NCBI GenBank assembly: GCA_008636095.1
Contig: VSJD01000205.1
Coordinates: 1 to 10,000 of the forward strand
DNA length: 10,000 nt
Source: Kiritimatiellota bacterium
Lineage (GTDB): Bacteria; Verrucomicrobiota; Kiritimatiellia; JAAZAB01
Reading direction: 5' to 3'
Below the pieces are notes generated by a model. That model saw nothing but the letters and a program-made list of their open reading frames with translations, made no database searches and was not told the DNA's origin. Positions 1-6,933 of this stretch are shown piece by piece. How positions within the stretch are numbered: position 1 is the first letter of the stretch; each line of letters begins with the position of its first letter. The translations under genes and the position numbers were made by a program.

Positions 1-309
1 CACGGCCAATTACAACGCGTTGCGCTGGCAGGCGCGCTTGTTGCGGAACCGCCCCTGCTATTACTCGATGAACCATCTGCCGCGCTGGATCCGCTTGGTA
101 AAGACGAGCTCGCCAAATTGCTTGTTTCGTTGAGTGCCGCGATGCTTATTGCGACCCACGATATTGACTTTGCGCGTCGGGTGTGTCAGCGGTTTATCGT
201 GCTTGATGATGGGATGATTGCTGAAGACACCTCTGATTACGAACGCATCACATCCTATTGGTGTCGCAATCAAGTAACAAAAGACCAAAATGCCGTCGGC
301 TACTTTTGA
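1..309 (+). CDS. ABC transporter ATPase, CbiO/ECF-like, C-terminal part (5' end outside window)
   Basis: This is the last 102 codons of an ABC-type ATPase, open from the window edge to the TGA at 307-309. Visible motifs in order are the end of the signature motif (HGQLQRVALAGAL, an LSGGQ-type motif whose start is cut off), Walker B with catalytic glutamate (LLLLDEPSAALD) and the switch histidine (ATHD). After the H-loop, FARRVCQRFIVLDDGMIAED resembles the CbiO/EcfA ATPases of cobalt, nickel and vitamin transporters more than ZnuC or MntB ATPases; this is judged by eye. It would power a cytoplasmic-membrane importer encoded to the left. It is the only plus-strand gene and runs tail-to-tail into the permease operon, overlapping its end by 10 bases. 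Whether it also serves those permeases cannot be told from here. Confidence 0.85.
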   Translation, partial: HGQLQRVALAGALVAEPPLLLLDEPSAALDPLGKDELAKLLVSLSAAMLIATHDIDFARRVCQRFIVLDDGMIAEDTSDYERITSYWCRNQVTKDQNAVGYF

Positions 310-1127
310 TGCCGTCGGCGAGCATACGCAATCAGAGCCGAGCCAGCGACGGCAAAGCCGAGGAACAGCGACACTGATCCGCCGGCCGAAAAATCCAGCC
401 ACTGCGAGAAAAGCAGACCGGTCGCCGAGCTGACAGCCCCCGTCAGCCACGCAACGAGCAGGCGAACGCCCCATTTCCTGGAAAACAGCGCAGAAACCGT
501 GGCTGGAATGATCAGGAAGCAAAAGGTCACGATAACTCCAGCCAGCCGAACCGACAAGGTAATGATAATGCCACAGAGAGCATAGAACGCAAAATCCCAG
601 CCGATGACGCGCATGCCTGCCGCAACGGCCTCATCGTACCCATCGGAAATTCGCTGAAAGGGCCTTCGAAATAAGGCGAAACAAGCGCCCACAAGGGCTA
701 AAACGGCGCTGGTCCACACCAAGTCCCGCGGCTTCACCCACAGAAGAGCGCCGCTCAGCATCTCCTGCACATGCGTATGGCCGCCGGTTCCCTTGCCGAT
801 CATGAACAGGACGCCGCCGGCAGAAATAGCGTACGTTATTCCTATGACGGCCTCGAGGGGAATTTGGGTAGTCTTGCGACGCGCGACGGCAAAAAAGATC
901 GCCGCCAACAACGTTGCGCCTATTCCAAACAATAACGTCTGAATGGAATTGCCCGGCACACCCAGGAAGAGGTGAGCCGCCAAAATGCCGAAGGCGGCTA
1001 TCTGCGCCACCGCAATATCGATGAAGATGACTTCCCTCTTCACCACGTGGAGTCCCAAGTAGCCGAGGACAAGGCTGAGCAACAAGCAAGCAAGGAAAGG
1101 AAGCCCGAGCATGGATACCAGATTCAT
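300..1127 (-). CDS. Metal ABC transporter permease, ABC-3 (ZnuB/MntB/TroC) family, second of pair
   Basis: The gene encodes a 275-residue, very hydrophobic polytopic membrane protein of the ABC-3 family, which imports Zn, Mn or Fe. Family hallmarks are the N-terminal GYLGLHVVKREVIFIDIAVA segment, where the first helices meet the F-D-A-Q-A-A-type motif, the PLEAVIGITYA segment (about residues 101-111) that contacts the ATPase, and the closing helices with FLIIPAT near residue 203. The ATG at 1127 forms an ATGA overlap with the stop of the preceding permease and has a strong ribosome binding site (GGGAGGAG, 4 bases upstream). Two non-identical permeases in tandem suggest a heterodimeric channel, as in TroCD or MntCD systems. 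The stop TAG lies inside the end of the convergent ATPase gene. The metal cannot be assigned from the sequence. Confidence 0.92.
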   Translation of the reverse strand: MNLVSMLGLPFLACLLLSLVLGYLGLHVVKREVIFIDIAVAQIAAFGILAAHLFLGVPGNSIQTLLFGIGATLLAAIFFAVARRKTTQIPLEAVIGITYAISAGGVLFMIGKGTGGHTHVQEMLSGALLWVKPRDLVWTSAVLALVGACFALFRRPFQRISDGYDEAVAAGMRVIGWDFAFYALCGIIITLSVRLAGVIVTFCFLIIPATVSALFSRKWGVRLLVAWLTGAVSSATGLLFSQWLDFSAGGSVSLFLGFAVAGSALIAYARRRHQK

Positions 1128-1996
1128 CGCGCTCCTCCCGGTCCCGCTTGCATGGCGATATCCGGCAACACGCCGTGCGCCACGGTCTTGCGACGTGTGA
1201 GCAACGTGCTTATCACAAGGGCCAGCACGAAAAACAGCCCCATGACCAGCAGGATAGTAGGCCCATACGGACTATCCGTCTTGTAAGATCCAATCACGCC
1301 CAACACGCAGGCCACGGAGCCTGCTCCCCACCCGATCAAGAGAGCCGGAATCCATCGGCGCGTGAACATGGCGCCGATAGCGGCCGGAATCATCAACAAT
1401 CCGTACGCCAGTAAAACGCCGGCAACCGGGACAATCAGAATCGTGATGATTCCTTGCGTTACGAAGAACAAGAAGTTCCACGCCGCCCTCCGTGGCCATG
1501 CTTTGGAATCCTCAGTCAGCCGCAGGATCGGCCTTCTGCAGAAAATATGCAGAAGACCCAGTCCGGCGTAAACCCCCATCGTAACCCACACCAGCGGCCA
1601 GGAGACCCAAAGCATGGAACCGACCATGGTCGCGCTGAAGGAGGAGCCTCCCTCGTGCATCTTGTCCGCCAACAGCAACGAGGCAACCAGCGCCATTCCA
1701 TAGAGAATGCCGATCACGGCTTCCTGGGGTATCTGTTTATTTCTCGGCCGCAACACCGCCAACAGCGCGCAACCGATCAACGTTGCCCCCATGGCAAGCA
1801 CATACGACAAGGGCGTTCCGTACTTAATGCCCCAGCCGATGCCCAGCATCACCCCAAAAGCGGCCAGTTGATCGAGCACCAGATCGCTGAAAATGATCCC
1901 GCGTCGGATGATATGAAGTCCGATGTAGGTATGCAGGACCAGCACCACCGCGATTAGGCTGATCTGCATGACAAAAAAATTGGTTACTGCACTCAT
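1124..1996 (-). CDS. Metal ABC transporter permease, ABC-3 family, first of pair
   Basis: The product is a 290-residue integral membrane protein of the same ABC-3 family as the next gene but clearly diverged from it. It shares the N-terminal layout (TYIGLHIIRRGIIFSDLVLD), the QEAVIGILYGMAL motif that is the likely coupling segment (about residues 91-103), and LLMIPAAIGAMF near residue 200. About eight hydrophobic segments can be read. The ATG at 1996 follows the stop of the binding-protein gene by 9 bases and has a TAGGA-type ribosome binding site partly inside that stop region. Its own stop overlaps the next start as ATGA, so the two permeases are probably translationally coupled and made in equal amounts. 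The hydrophilic tail of about 25 residues is longer than in its partner. Confidence 0.92.
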   Translation of the reverse strand: MSAVTNFFVMQISLIAVVLVLHTYIGLHIIRRGIIFSDLVLDQLAAFGVMLGIGWGIKYGTPLSYVLAMGATLIGCALLAVLRPRNKQIPQEAVIGILYGMALVASLLLADKMHEGGSSFSATMVGSMLWVSWPLVWVTMGVYAGLGLLHIFCRRPILRLTEDSKAWPRRAAWNFLFFVTQGIITILIVPVAGVLLAYGLLMIPAAIGAMFTRRWIPALLIGWGAGSVACVLGVIGSYKTDSPYGPTILLVMGLFFVLALVISTLLTRRKTVAHGVLPDIAMQAGPGGAR

Positions 1997-2005
1997 GTGA
2001 TGGTC

Positions 2006-3061
2006 CTACTTGATCACCTGCCTATTCCGCGCCGCCCTCAGCAATCGTTCCACCCAAAGGTTCACGAGGTCAAAGTAAGATTCTACACCCTTTTCGCCTT
2101 CGACATAGAGAGGCACAATAACCGGATCAGCGTTGACTCGCGCGGCAACGGTCTCGACCTGGTGCTGATCGAAGTAATTCGCCGCCAGGAGAATGCGAAT
2201 GTCTCGCTGACGCATATTCTCGATCAGACTCAGCACATGGTTCGGCGATGGGGGAATACCGGGTTTCGGTTCCACCGTGCCGGCTTCCTCAAGTTCGAAA
2301 ACGGTGAAGAAATAGACCCAGTTCTTGTGGTAGGTCACGATCGGCGTTCCGCGAAGGGGCAACATTTGCTTCATCCATCCGCCAAGTTGTTTAATGAGGG
2401 GTTGGCCTTCGTGTGTCTGTTTTTCGAGGAAACCATACAGTTTTCCCTGAGCGGCAAGTTCCGCCAGCGTGTCGCCGCCGAGCATATCCACCAACGTCTT
2501 GCCGAACATTCGTTCATCCAGTTCGCGAATGAACTTCTCTGCATGTTCCTGATAGTATGTCTTACCTTCCGGATCGTTTTTGATGAGGCCAGCGGCAATG
2601 TTTCGGGCCACCGTCCGCATATTCACCGGACTGCTGGTAATGTGCGGATTGCCGTACACATGAACGCCGCCCTCCGAACGAGACAAGACCTTTGGTTTTT
2701 CCAGAAGGTTCAATCCCTTTGACACCGCGACATAGCCTGACTGACCGCTGCGGACCTTCGTGTTTCCCGACTTATCCACCACGGTCGGAAGCCACATTTC
2801 AAGATCAAGTCCCGTATCCAGCAACACATCGGCATCGCTAATTTTGGCAACAAAGGAAGGCTTTGGTCGGATATAATGCGCGTCCTGTTCTCCTTGGACG
2901 ATTGCTTGCGCGGTTATCCGATCGCCGCCGATTGCCTTTGCGATCGCCGCGTAGTCCGGCAAAGTCGCAACCACTCGTAACGGCTTTTCGGACGTCCAAC
3001 CTTCTTGCGCGGCCATTCCAACAACCGCCAATCCAACCAGTAGTATTCTATAAGTTTTCAT
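2006..3061 (-). CDS. Periplasmic metal-binding protein of ABC importer, ZnuA/TroA (cluster A-I) family
   Basis: This 351-residue protein starts with a signal peptide (basic MKTYR, a hydrophobic core to about residue 18, then a mature start near TSEKPLRVVATLPDY). It carries the usual metal ligands of cluster A-I binding proteins: His62 in DAHYIRPKP, His140 in GNPHITSSP, His245 in TYHKNWVYF and probably Asp298 in ANYFD. The long central helix joining the two lobes fits residues around 150-185. The His-rich loop of classical ZnuA is absent, so Zn, Mn or another divalent metal remain open. No lipobox cysteine was seen, which fits a soluble periplasmic protein in a cell with an outer membrane. The ATG at 3061 has a GGCGG-type ribosome binding site; the permeases follow after 9 bases and the porin gene lies 36 bases upstream. 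Confidence 0.9.
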   Translation of the reverse strand: MKTYRILLVGLAVVGMAAQEGWTSEKPLRVVATLPDYAAIAKAIGGDRITAQAIVQGEQDAHYIRPKPSFVAKISDADVLLDTGLDLEMWLPTVVDKSGNTKVRSGQSGYVAVSKGLNLLEKPKVLSRSEGGVHVYGNPHITSSPVNMRTVARNIAAGLIKNDPEGKTYYQEHAEKFIRELDERMFGKTLVDMLGGDTLAELAAQGKLYGFLEKQTHEGQPLIKQLGGWMKQMLPLRGTPIVTYHKNWVYFFTVFELEEAGTVEPKPGIPPSPNHVLSLIENMRQRDIRILLAANYFDQHQVETVAARVNADPVIVPLYVEGEKGVESYFDLVNLWVERLLRAARNRQVIK

Positions 3062-3097
3062 AGTAAAACCGCCTTTCTCAAGTCTGTGATTCGTGAT

Positions 3098-4462
3098 TTA
3101 GTAACGTTCATGTTTGTGCGGTCCGGCCGCGAAAATGCACTGCAGCCATAATACGTTCTGCGCAACATCCAGGCCCTCGGCATCCGCATGGTTGTACTCC
3201 ACGCGGAAATGGACGAAAGGACTTTGATACCAGGTCACGTATGGACAAACCTGCCATACGTGTGCCCCATTCTCTGTAACGGCAAGTGGCGACAGCATTA
3301 TTGTGTCGGCGGCTGCATATGACTTGACGGCAGGCTCGTAGTAGTCAACGCGCACACCCACGACCAGCGTGCGGGACACCTTGCTTTCCAGGTAGCTGTA
3401 CGCTCCCCAGGGGTTGAGTGTGTCTTTGCCCGAATCGTCCGGAGCGAGAATTGCCTTGTCCAGCGCGTATGCCTCCGTTCGCCAGGTGACGTTGTGATAG
3501 CGCATACGAGCGGTCGGTTCCCAAACCATGGAATAATCAATCCCGAATACCCAGGCGTTCAGCGATGTATCCGTTGAAGTTTCTCCCACAGGCCACCGGT
3601 TATTCTGGCCGTACAGCGCGCTTGCCCCCAGTTCCGCGTAGGTGGATGCCGAAATATCGCGATACATCCTGTACCGCAACAGAGCGCTTGGGATGTTGTC
3701 TGCGTTCTCTCCAAAGACGCGCCCATTTGCGCCATCCGTGATCTGTACGATGGTTTCGTGGGACAGCCCCGCAAAGTTGGGCATTGCCCATTCAATCGAG
3801 CCGCCCGTCTGGTTCAGCCCGCCCTCGCCAAAGATCATTCGCAGCGCCAGCGGGAAGTCCACTTGGTCCAAGGCGTGCTTATGCCAACGGTTCACCACGC
3901 CAAACTGCTGGCGAAACTTGCCCAGCGTCAGATTGACCTGCGGTAACAGGCCGTATCGTGTCATGTACGCTTCGCCCAGCTCCGCTCCGGACTCGTTGAC
4001 GGAGACGGCCGCCTTGAAACGCGTATACGGATCGAGGTACGATTCAAAATGAAGTCCAAGCCCCCGGAACAAGAAGTCCCAGTTATTGTCCGTGGTCTCG
4101 CTATCGGTATACGACCCGAGCATGTCGCCCGTGATGCTGATTTCCGGGTTCAACGCTTGAAGTCCAAGCGCCCCGGACGTGAACTCTGTATGATGGTCAG
4201 GTTCCTCGGCATTGGTGTCGATTTCGTCCTGCGCTGCCTTGCGTATGGCATCGAGAGTAGAAGCCGCAGGGACCGGCACCTCGCGGGCCGCTGGCAGGGG
4301 TGGGTTGGTCTCCGACATTTTTTTCTCCAGAGTCTCCAGACGAGAACGCAGTTGCTGGAGTTCTACAGTCGTGTTGGTCGTTGTTTTCTCATCGGCCGCG
4401 GAGCTTATGAGGGGCGCCATCAGGACGATGGCGGCAAGCAAGCGATATAGTGTAGTCTTCAC
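3098..4462 (-). CDS. Outer-membrane beta-barrel protein (porin-like) linked to metal uptake
   Basis: The chosen start is GTG at 4462, preceded by GGGAGG five bases upstream; an open frame further upstream has no signal sequence at its start and looks spurious. The 454-residue product has a signal peptide (VKTTLYRLLAAIVLMAPLIS then SAADE), a short coiled-coil region (about residues 29-52, LQQLRSRLETLEKKM), a Pro/Ala linker, then a region rich in alternating aromatic and polar residues typical of a beta barrel from about residue 100 to the end. The C-terminus is His-containing (AAGPHKHERY) and ends in the aromatic residue usual for outer-membrane insertion. Barrels of this kind occur next to zinc-type ABC binding proteins in several Gram-negative phyla (general knowledge, not checked here). 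It lies directly upstream of the binding protein and probably passes metal or a metal chelate through the outer membrane; this role is inferred. Confidence 0.8.
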   Translation of the reverse strand: MKTTLYRLLAAIVLMAPLISSAADEKTTTNTTVELQQLRSRLETLEKKMSETNPPLPAAREVPVPAASTLDAIRKAAQDEIDTNAEEPDHHTEFTSGALGLQALNPEISITGDMLGSYTDSETTDNNWDFLFRGLGLHFESYLDPYTRFKAAVSVNESGAELGEAYMTRYGLLPQVNLTLGKFRQQFGVVNRWHKHALDQVDFPLALRMIFGEGGLNQTGGSIEWAMPNFAGLSHETIVQITDGANGRVFGENADNIPSALLRYRMYRDISASTYAELGASALYGQNNRWPVGETSTDTSLNAWVFGIDYSMVWEPTARMRYHNVTWRTEAYALDKAILAPDDSGKDTLNPWGAYSYLESKVSRTLVVGVRVDYYEPAVKSYAAADTIMLSPLAVTENGAHVWQVCPYVTWYQSPFVHFRVEYNHADAEGLDVAQNVLWLQCIFAAGPHKHERY

Positions 4463-4477
4463 AGATTCCTCCCATAC

Positions 4478-4493
4478 TGAATGTGTTAATTCA
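4478..4493. promoter_or_regulatory. Candidate operator palindrome before the porin gene
   Basis: A perfect inverted repeat TGAAT-N6-ATTCA lies in the 89-base gap between the small Cys/His gene and the porin gene, 15 bases before the GTG start and just upstream of its ribosome binding site. The position suits a repressor site for the porin/metal-uptake operon. No Fur or Zur consensus was recognised, and short palindromes of this size can occur by chance. No convincing -35/-10 pair was found in the gap. Confidence 0.25.
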
Positions 4494-4551
4494 ATAAACG
4501 ACGGCATGGGCAGACAGACCGGCGTTGTGTGATACCTGAGCAAGCGAGATG

Positions 4552-4845
4552 TCAGGCAACAGGAGGAGCGCGCGCCTGAGCGGCGCCGCACAAGGGAACG
4601 GAAGGAATGAACGCTTGTGGCAGAACTGCATCACCAAACTTAATGAATCCGGCAATGGGCGCAATGACCGAAGCCGTCGTAATGATCGAGGTATGAGCTA
4701 ATTGGCAGATGGCGCACTTGTCGGCCTTGTGTGTTGCATGATGGCCGTCACAATGCACCCTGTGGACAGAGGGAACGAGAATTGTCCCGCCAACAAACAG
4801 CAGGAACAACAATGAAACTGTGGTTATGTTCCGTACCTTATTCAT
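4552..4845 (-). CDS. Small exported Cys/His-rich protein downstream of feoB (DUF2946-like)
   Basis: This 97-residue protein has an N-terminal hydrophobic signal or anchor segment (about residues 8-24), then a cluster of possible metal ligands: His28, His31, Cys32, His35, His36, His39, Cys44, Cys47 (CAIC) and His51. A second hydrophobic stretch follows and the end is ARAPPVA. The C-x-x-C core and the RAPP tail resemble DUF2946-type small proteins; this is judged by eye. The ATG at 4845 overlaps the feoB stop as ATGA, which is why it was preferred to an in-frame TTG nine bases upstream, and it indicates translational coupling to feoB. It resembles the protein at 6934-7353. A periplasmic metal-binding or Feo accessory role is inferred only. 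Confidence 0.75.
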   Translation of the reverse strand: MNKVRNITTVSLLFLLFVGGTILVPSVHRVHCDGHHATHKADKCAICQLAHTSIITTASVIAPIAGFIKFGDAVLPQAFIPSVPLCGAAQARAPPVA

Positions 4846-6563
4846 CTTATCCAACCGATCAAGAATGTTCGAAGGATGCCGCCCACAAGCAGCGATGTCA
4901 AGATCATAACCGCTACGGCCTTCAGCATATCTTTCACGCCTAATTCCTTGAGCAAGATCGCAAACGTTGCCACGCAGGGGAAATACAGGGTCATCACCGT
5001 CACCGCGATGGTCAGTTGGGCGGGGGTGAGCGCCAGGGGAACGAGCATGCCTACGGCCAGGTCCTTGCGCAGAAAACCGGCCAACAAAGCCGGGACTGCC
5101 GTACCGGGTAGACCGAACCAGCCTTGCATGAATGGCGCCAAGGGGCGGGCCAGATAATTAATGACGCCCAATGCGTTCAGGACGCCAACCGTAAGGATCC
5201 CCAGGAAAAGGAAGGGCACCGCCTCCGTCACAAACCAGCGGACGCGCATCCAGGTTTTCTTGGTAACGGCCAGCAGGCTCGGTCTGCGATAGGGCGGAAT
5301 GTCCAGAAACAGTTCAGGACATTCGCCATGTGCCGTTTTGTTAAGCACCAACCCGAGCAGGATGAACACGGTCGCTAACGTTCCATAAACCAGCAGGATG
5401 TAGCGCGCGCCGTGAGGCCCAAGCACGCCGAAAATCATGGCACTCTGTGCCATGCAGGGCACCGTCACGCTCACCAGCGTCGCGGCGATGAACCGTTGCT
5501 TGCGCGTTTCCAGGGTGCGTGCGGAGAGCACACCCGGTACGTTACAGCCCAAGCCCAGCAACACGGGAATGATGCCATGCCCGTGCAGACCCAATTTGTG
5601 AAACACGTTATCGGTCACCGTGGCCAGCCGCGGCAGATAACCTGAATCCTCCAGCAGGGCCAGGGCCAGATAAAACGCGATGATATAGGGTAGCACCATG
5701 CCGAACGGCACGAAAAGACCGGTAGTGAGAATGCCCATGGACTGGACATAATCCACTTGCCCGTCAATCAAGGTTCCGACCAGGATATTATGCAGTAATC
5801 CGGGGCCCAGCCAGCCGCTCAAGGCGGCAACCGGCACACGATACAAGTCGAACACCGGCTCAACGCCATATTTAATGAGGCCCTCGCCCACGAGCCTGAC
5901 CAGCCAAAAGAGCGCGAACAGAACCCCCATGGCCGCCAGCCAACCTGTGCCGGATTTGACGGTAGCATCCACCAGACGATCCCTGATGGTATGATGCCGG
6001 TGGGCCACGGTCTGTACTTTGCGGACAATATGTCCGACTTCCATCCAGACCTGATCCTCGCCTGCCAGCCTGGGACGCTCGGAAATCCGCGCTTCGTCCA
6101 GTCGCTGGACAAGCTCTTTAATGCCTTGGGCGGAAATGGCAACCGTGGGAACGATGGGGACCTGCAGAATATTTTCCAATTCGCGGACATCAATATGGAT
6201 GCCCAGGTGCTGGGCTTCATCCCACATGTTAAGCGCCACAATGACCGGCTTGCGCTTCTCCAGTAATTCGACCGTCAAGAGCAGACAGCGCTCGAGACTC
6301 GTGGCGTCCACGACGTTCACGATCACGTCGGCCTGGTCCAGCAAGGAGACGGCCACTTCCTCCGCCTTGTTGGTCGCTTCCAGCGAATAGGTTCCCGGGG
6401 CGTCGAGAATTATCACGGGTTCTCCGTGAAGATTCATTCGTCCTTTCGTGTAGTCCACGGTCGTGCCGGGATAGTTCGAGGCGATTACGTCCACGCCCGT
6501 CAGCCGGGAAAAGAGCACGCTCTTGCCGACATTGGGATCGCCTATGAGCACAATGGTTTTCAT
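4842..6563 (-). CDS. feoB: Ferrous iron transporter FeoB (compact form)
   Basis: FeoB moves Fe(II) across the cytoplasmic membrane using an N-terminal G-protein domain. All G motifs are present: G1 GDPNVGKS (residues 8-15), G2 PGTT (32-35), G3 DAPG (54-57), G4 NMWD (112-115) and G5 SAQ (144-146). A short helical linker leads to the membrane part, with EDSGY (305-309), the first Gate segment with GLGCNVPG (337-344) and VPCMAQ (368-373), the ELFLDIPPYRRPS periplasmic/loop motif (417-429), RKDLA (499-503) and the second Gate PCVAT (529-533). At 573 residues it is about 200 shorter than E. coli FeoB (773), but no motif is missing, so it is a compact form rather than a truncated one. The start overlaps feoA as ATGA and the stop overlaps the next small gene the same way. 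Confidence 0.97.
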   Translation of the reverse strand: MKTIVLIGDPNVGKSVLFSRLTGVDVIASNYPGTTVDYTKGRMNLHGEPVIILDAPGTYSLEATNKAEEVAVSLLDQADVIVNVVDATSLERCLLLTVELLEKRKPVIVALNMWDEAQHLGIHIDVRELENILQVPIVPTVAISAQGIKELVQRLDEARISERPRLAGEDQVWMEVGHIVRKVQTVAHRHHTIRDRLVDATVKSGTGWLAAMGVLFALFWLVRLVGEGLIKYGVEPVFDLYRVPVAALSGWLGPGLLHNILVGTLIDGQVDYVQSMGILTTGLFVPFGMVLPYIIAFYLALALLEDSGYLPRLATVTDNVFHKLGLHGHGIIPVLLGLGCNVPGVLSARTLETRKQRFIAATLVSVTVPCMAQSAMIFGVLGPHGARYILLVYGTLATVFILLGLVLNKTAHGECPELFLDIPPYRRPSLLAVTKKTWMRVRWFVTEAVPFLFLGILTVGVLNALGVINYLARPLAPFMQGWFGLPGTAVPALLAGFLRKDLAVGMLVPLALTPAQLTIAVTVMTLYFPCVATFAILLKELGVKDMLKAVAVMILTSLLVGGILRTFLIGWIR

Positions 6564-6796
6564 GGTTCCTGCTCGACAACAATCTTATGGGCCATCCCCC
6601 TGCCAATGGTTATTTGACGCCGTTCTACTTCCACAACCACCGGACCGGCAAAATGGTGCTTGGCCACCACGCGAACGATCTTTCCCACCTGCAGGCCAAC
6701 ACTGCGCAATCGCCGTTGAAATCCGCCCCCCCCGTGCAATACCATTATCGTCGCCGTATCGCCCTGTTTCAACTGTGAGAGTGTTTTTTCATTCAT
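6560..6796 (-). CDS. feoA: FeoA, small SH3-like partner of FeoB
   Basis: The 78-residue cytoplasmic protein has the usual FeoA length and layout: LSQLKQGDTATIMVL at the start, a Gly-rich turn (HGGGG, 21-25), RRLRSVGLQVGKIVRVV (28-44) and the closing RRQITIGRGMAHKIVV (59-74), giving a small SH3-like beta barrel. FeoA supports Fe(II) uptake by FeoB. The ATG at 6796 was chosen because it gives the family length; an open frame continues upstream without similarity. A ribosome binding site (AAGAAGG) lies 11 bases upstream, inside a tiny preceding ORF. The stop overlaps the feoB start as ATGA. A run of eight G on the coding strand falls in codons 22-24. Confidence 0.93.
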   Translation of the reverse strand: MNEKTLSQLKQGDTATIMVLHGGGGFQRRLRSVGLQVGKIVRVVAKHHFAGPVVVEVERRQITIGRGMAHKIVVEQEP

Positions 6797-6878
6797 AGCG
6801 TGTGAAACCTTCTTGCCCTGCGCCAAACACATGAATTGCCGCCAATAACAAAACCGCCATAAATGATTTATTAAACAT
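6789..6878 (-). CDS. Possible 29-residue hydrophobic leader ORF overlapping feoA
   Basis: An ATG at 6878, with AGGAG ten bases upstream, opens a 29-codon frame ending with TGA at 6789, eight bases inside feoA. The product begins MFNKSF, continues with the hydrophobic stretch MAVLLLAAIHVFGAG and ends in a polar tail. It could be a leader peptide that couples translation to feoA, a small membrane protein, or the N-terminal signal of a gene that has lost its body. The evidence is the ribosome binding site and the overlap geometry only; no family was recognised. Confidence 0.4.
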   Translation of the reverse strand: MFNKSFMAVLLLAAIHVFGAGQEGFTRYE

Positions 6879-6933
6879 GAAATAAACACTCCTGGGATTA
6901 CTGTATTAACCGAACGACGAGGACTATTGTTCG

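Noticed and set aside
61..522. Minus-strand open frame of 153 codons over the ATPase and permease ends
   Set aside because: It lies antisense to a clear ABC ATPase and over the permease in another frame, and shows no family features.
1997..2722. Plus-strand open frame of 241 codons opposite the binding-protein gene
   Set aside because: It is an antisense shadow of a well-supported metal-binding protein; its protein shows no domain or signal.
4535..4556. CCTGA/TCAGG hairpin at the stop of the small gene after feoB
   Set aside because: The stem is five bases with a 12-base loop and no T-run follows, so it is not a credible terminator.
4463..4591. N-terminal extension of the porin frame to 4591
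   Set aside because: The GTG at 4462 has an ideal ribosome binding site and begins a signal peptide; the extension is Arg/Ser/Cys-rich and runs into the preceding gene.
6911..6933. CGAAC/GTTCG inverted repeat between the small exported gene and the feoA leader
   Set aside because: Five-base arms with a 13-base loop and no U-run do not support a terminator.
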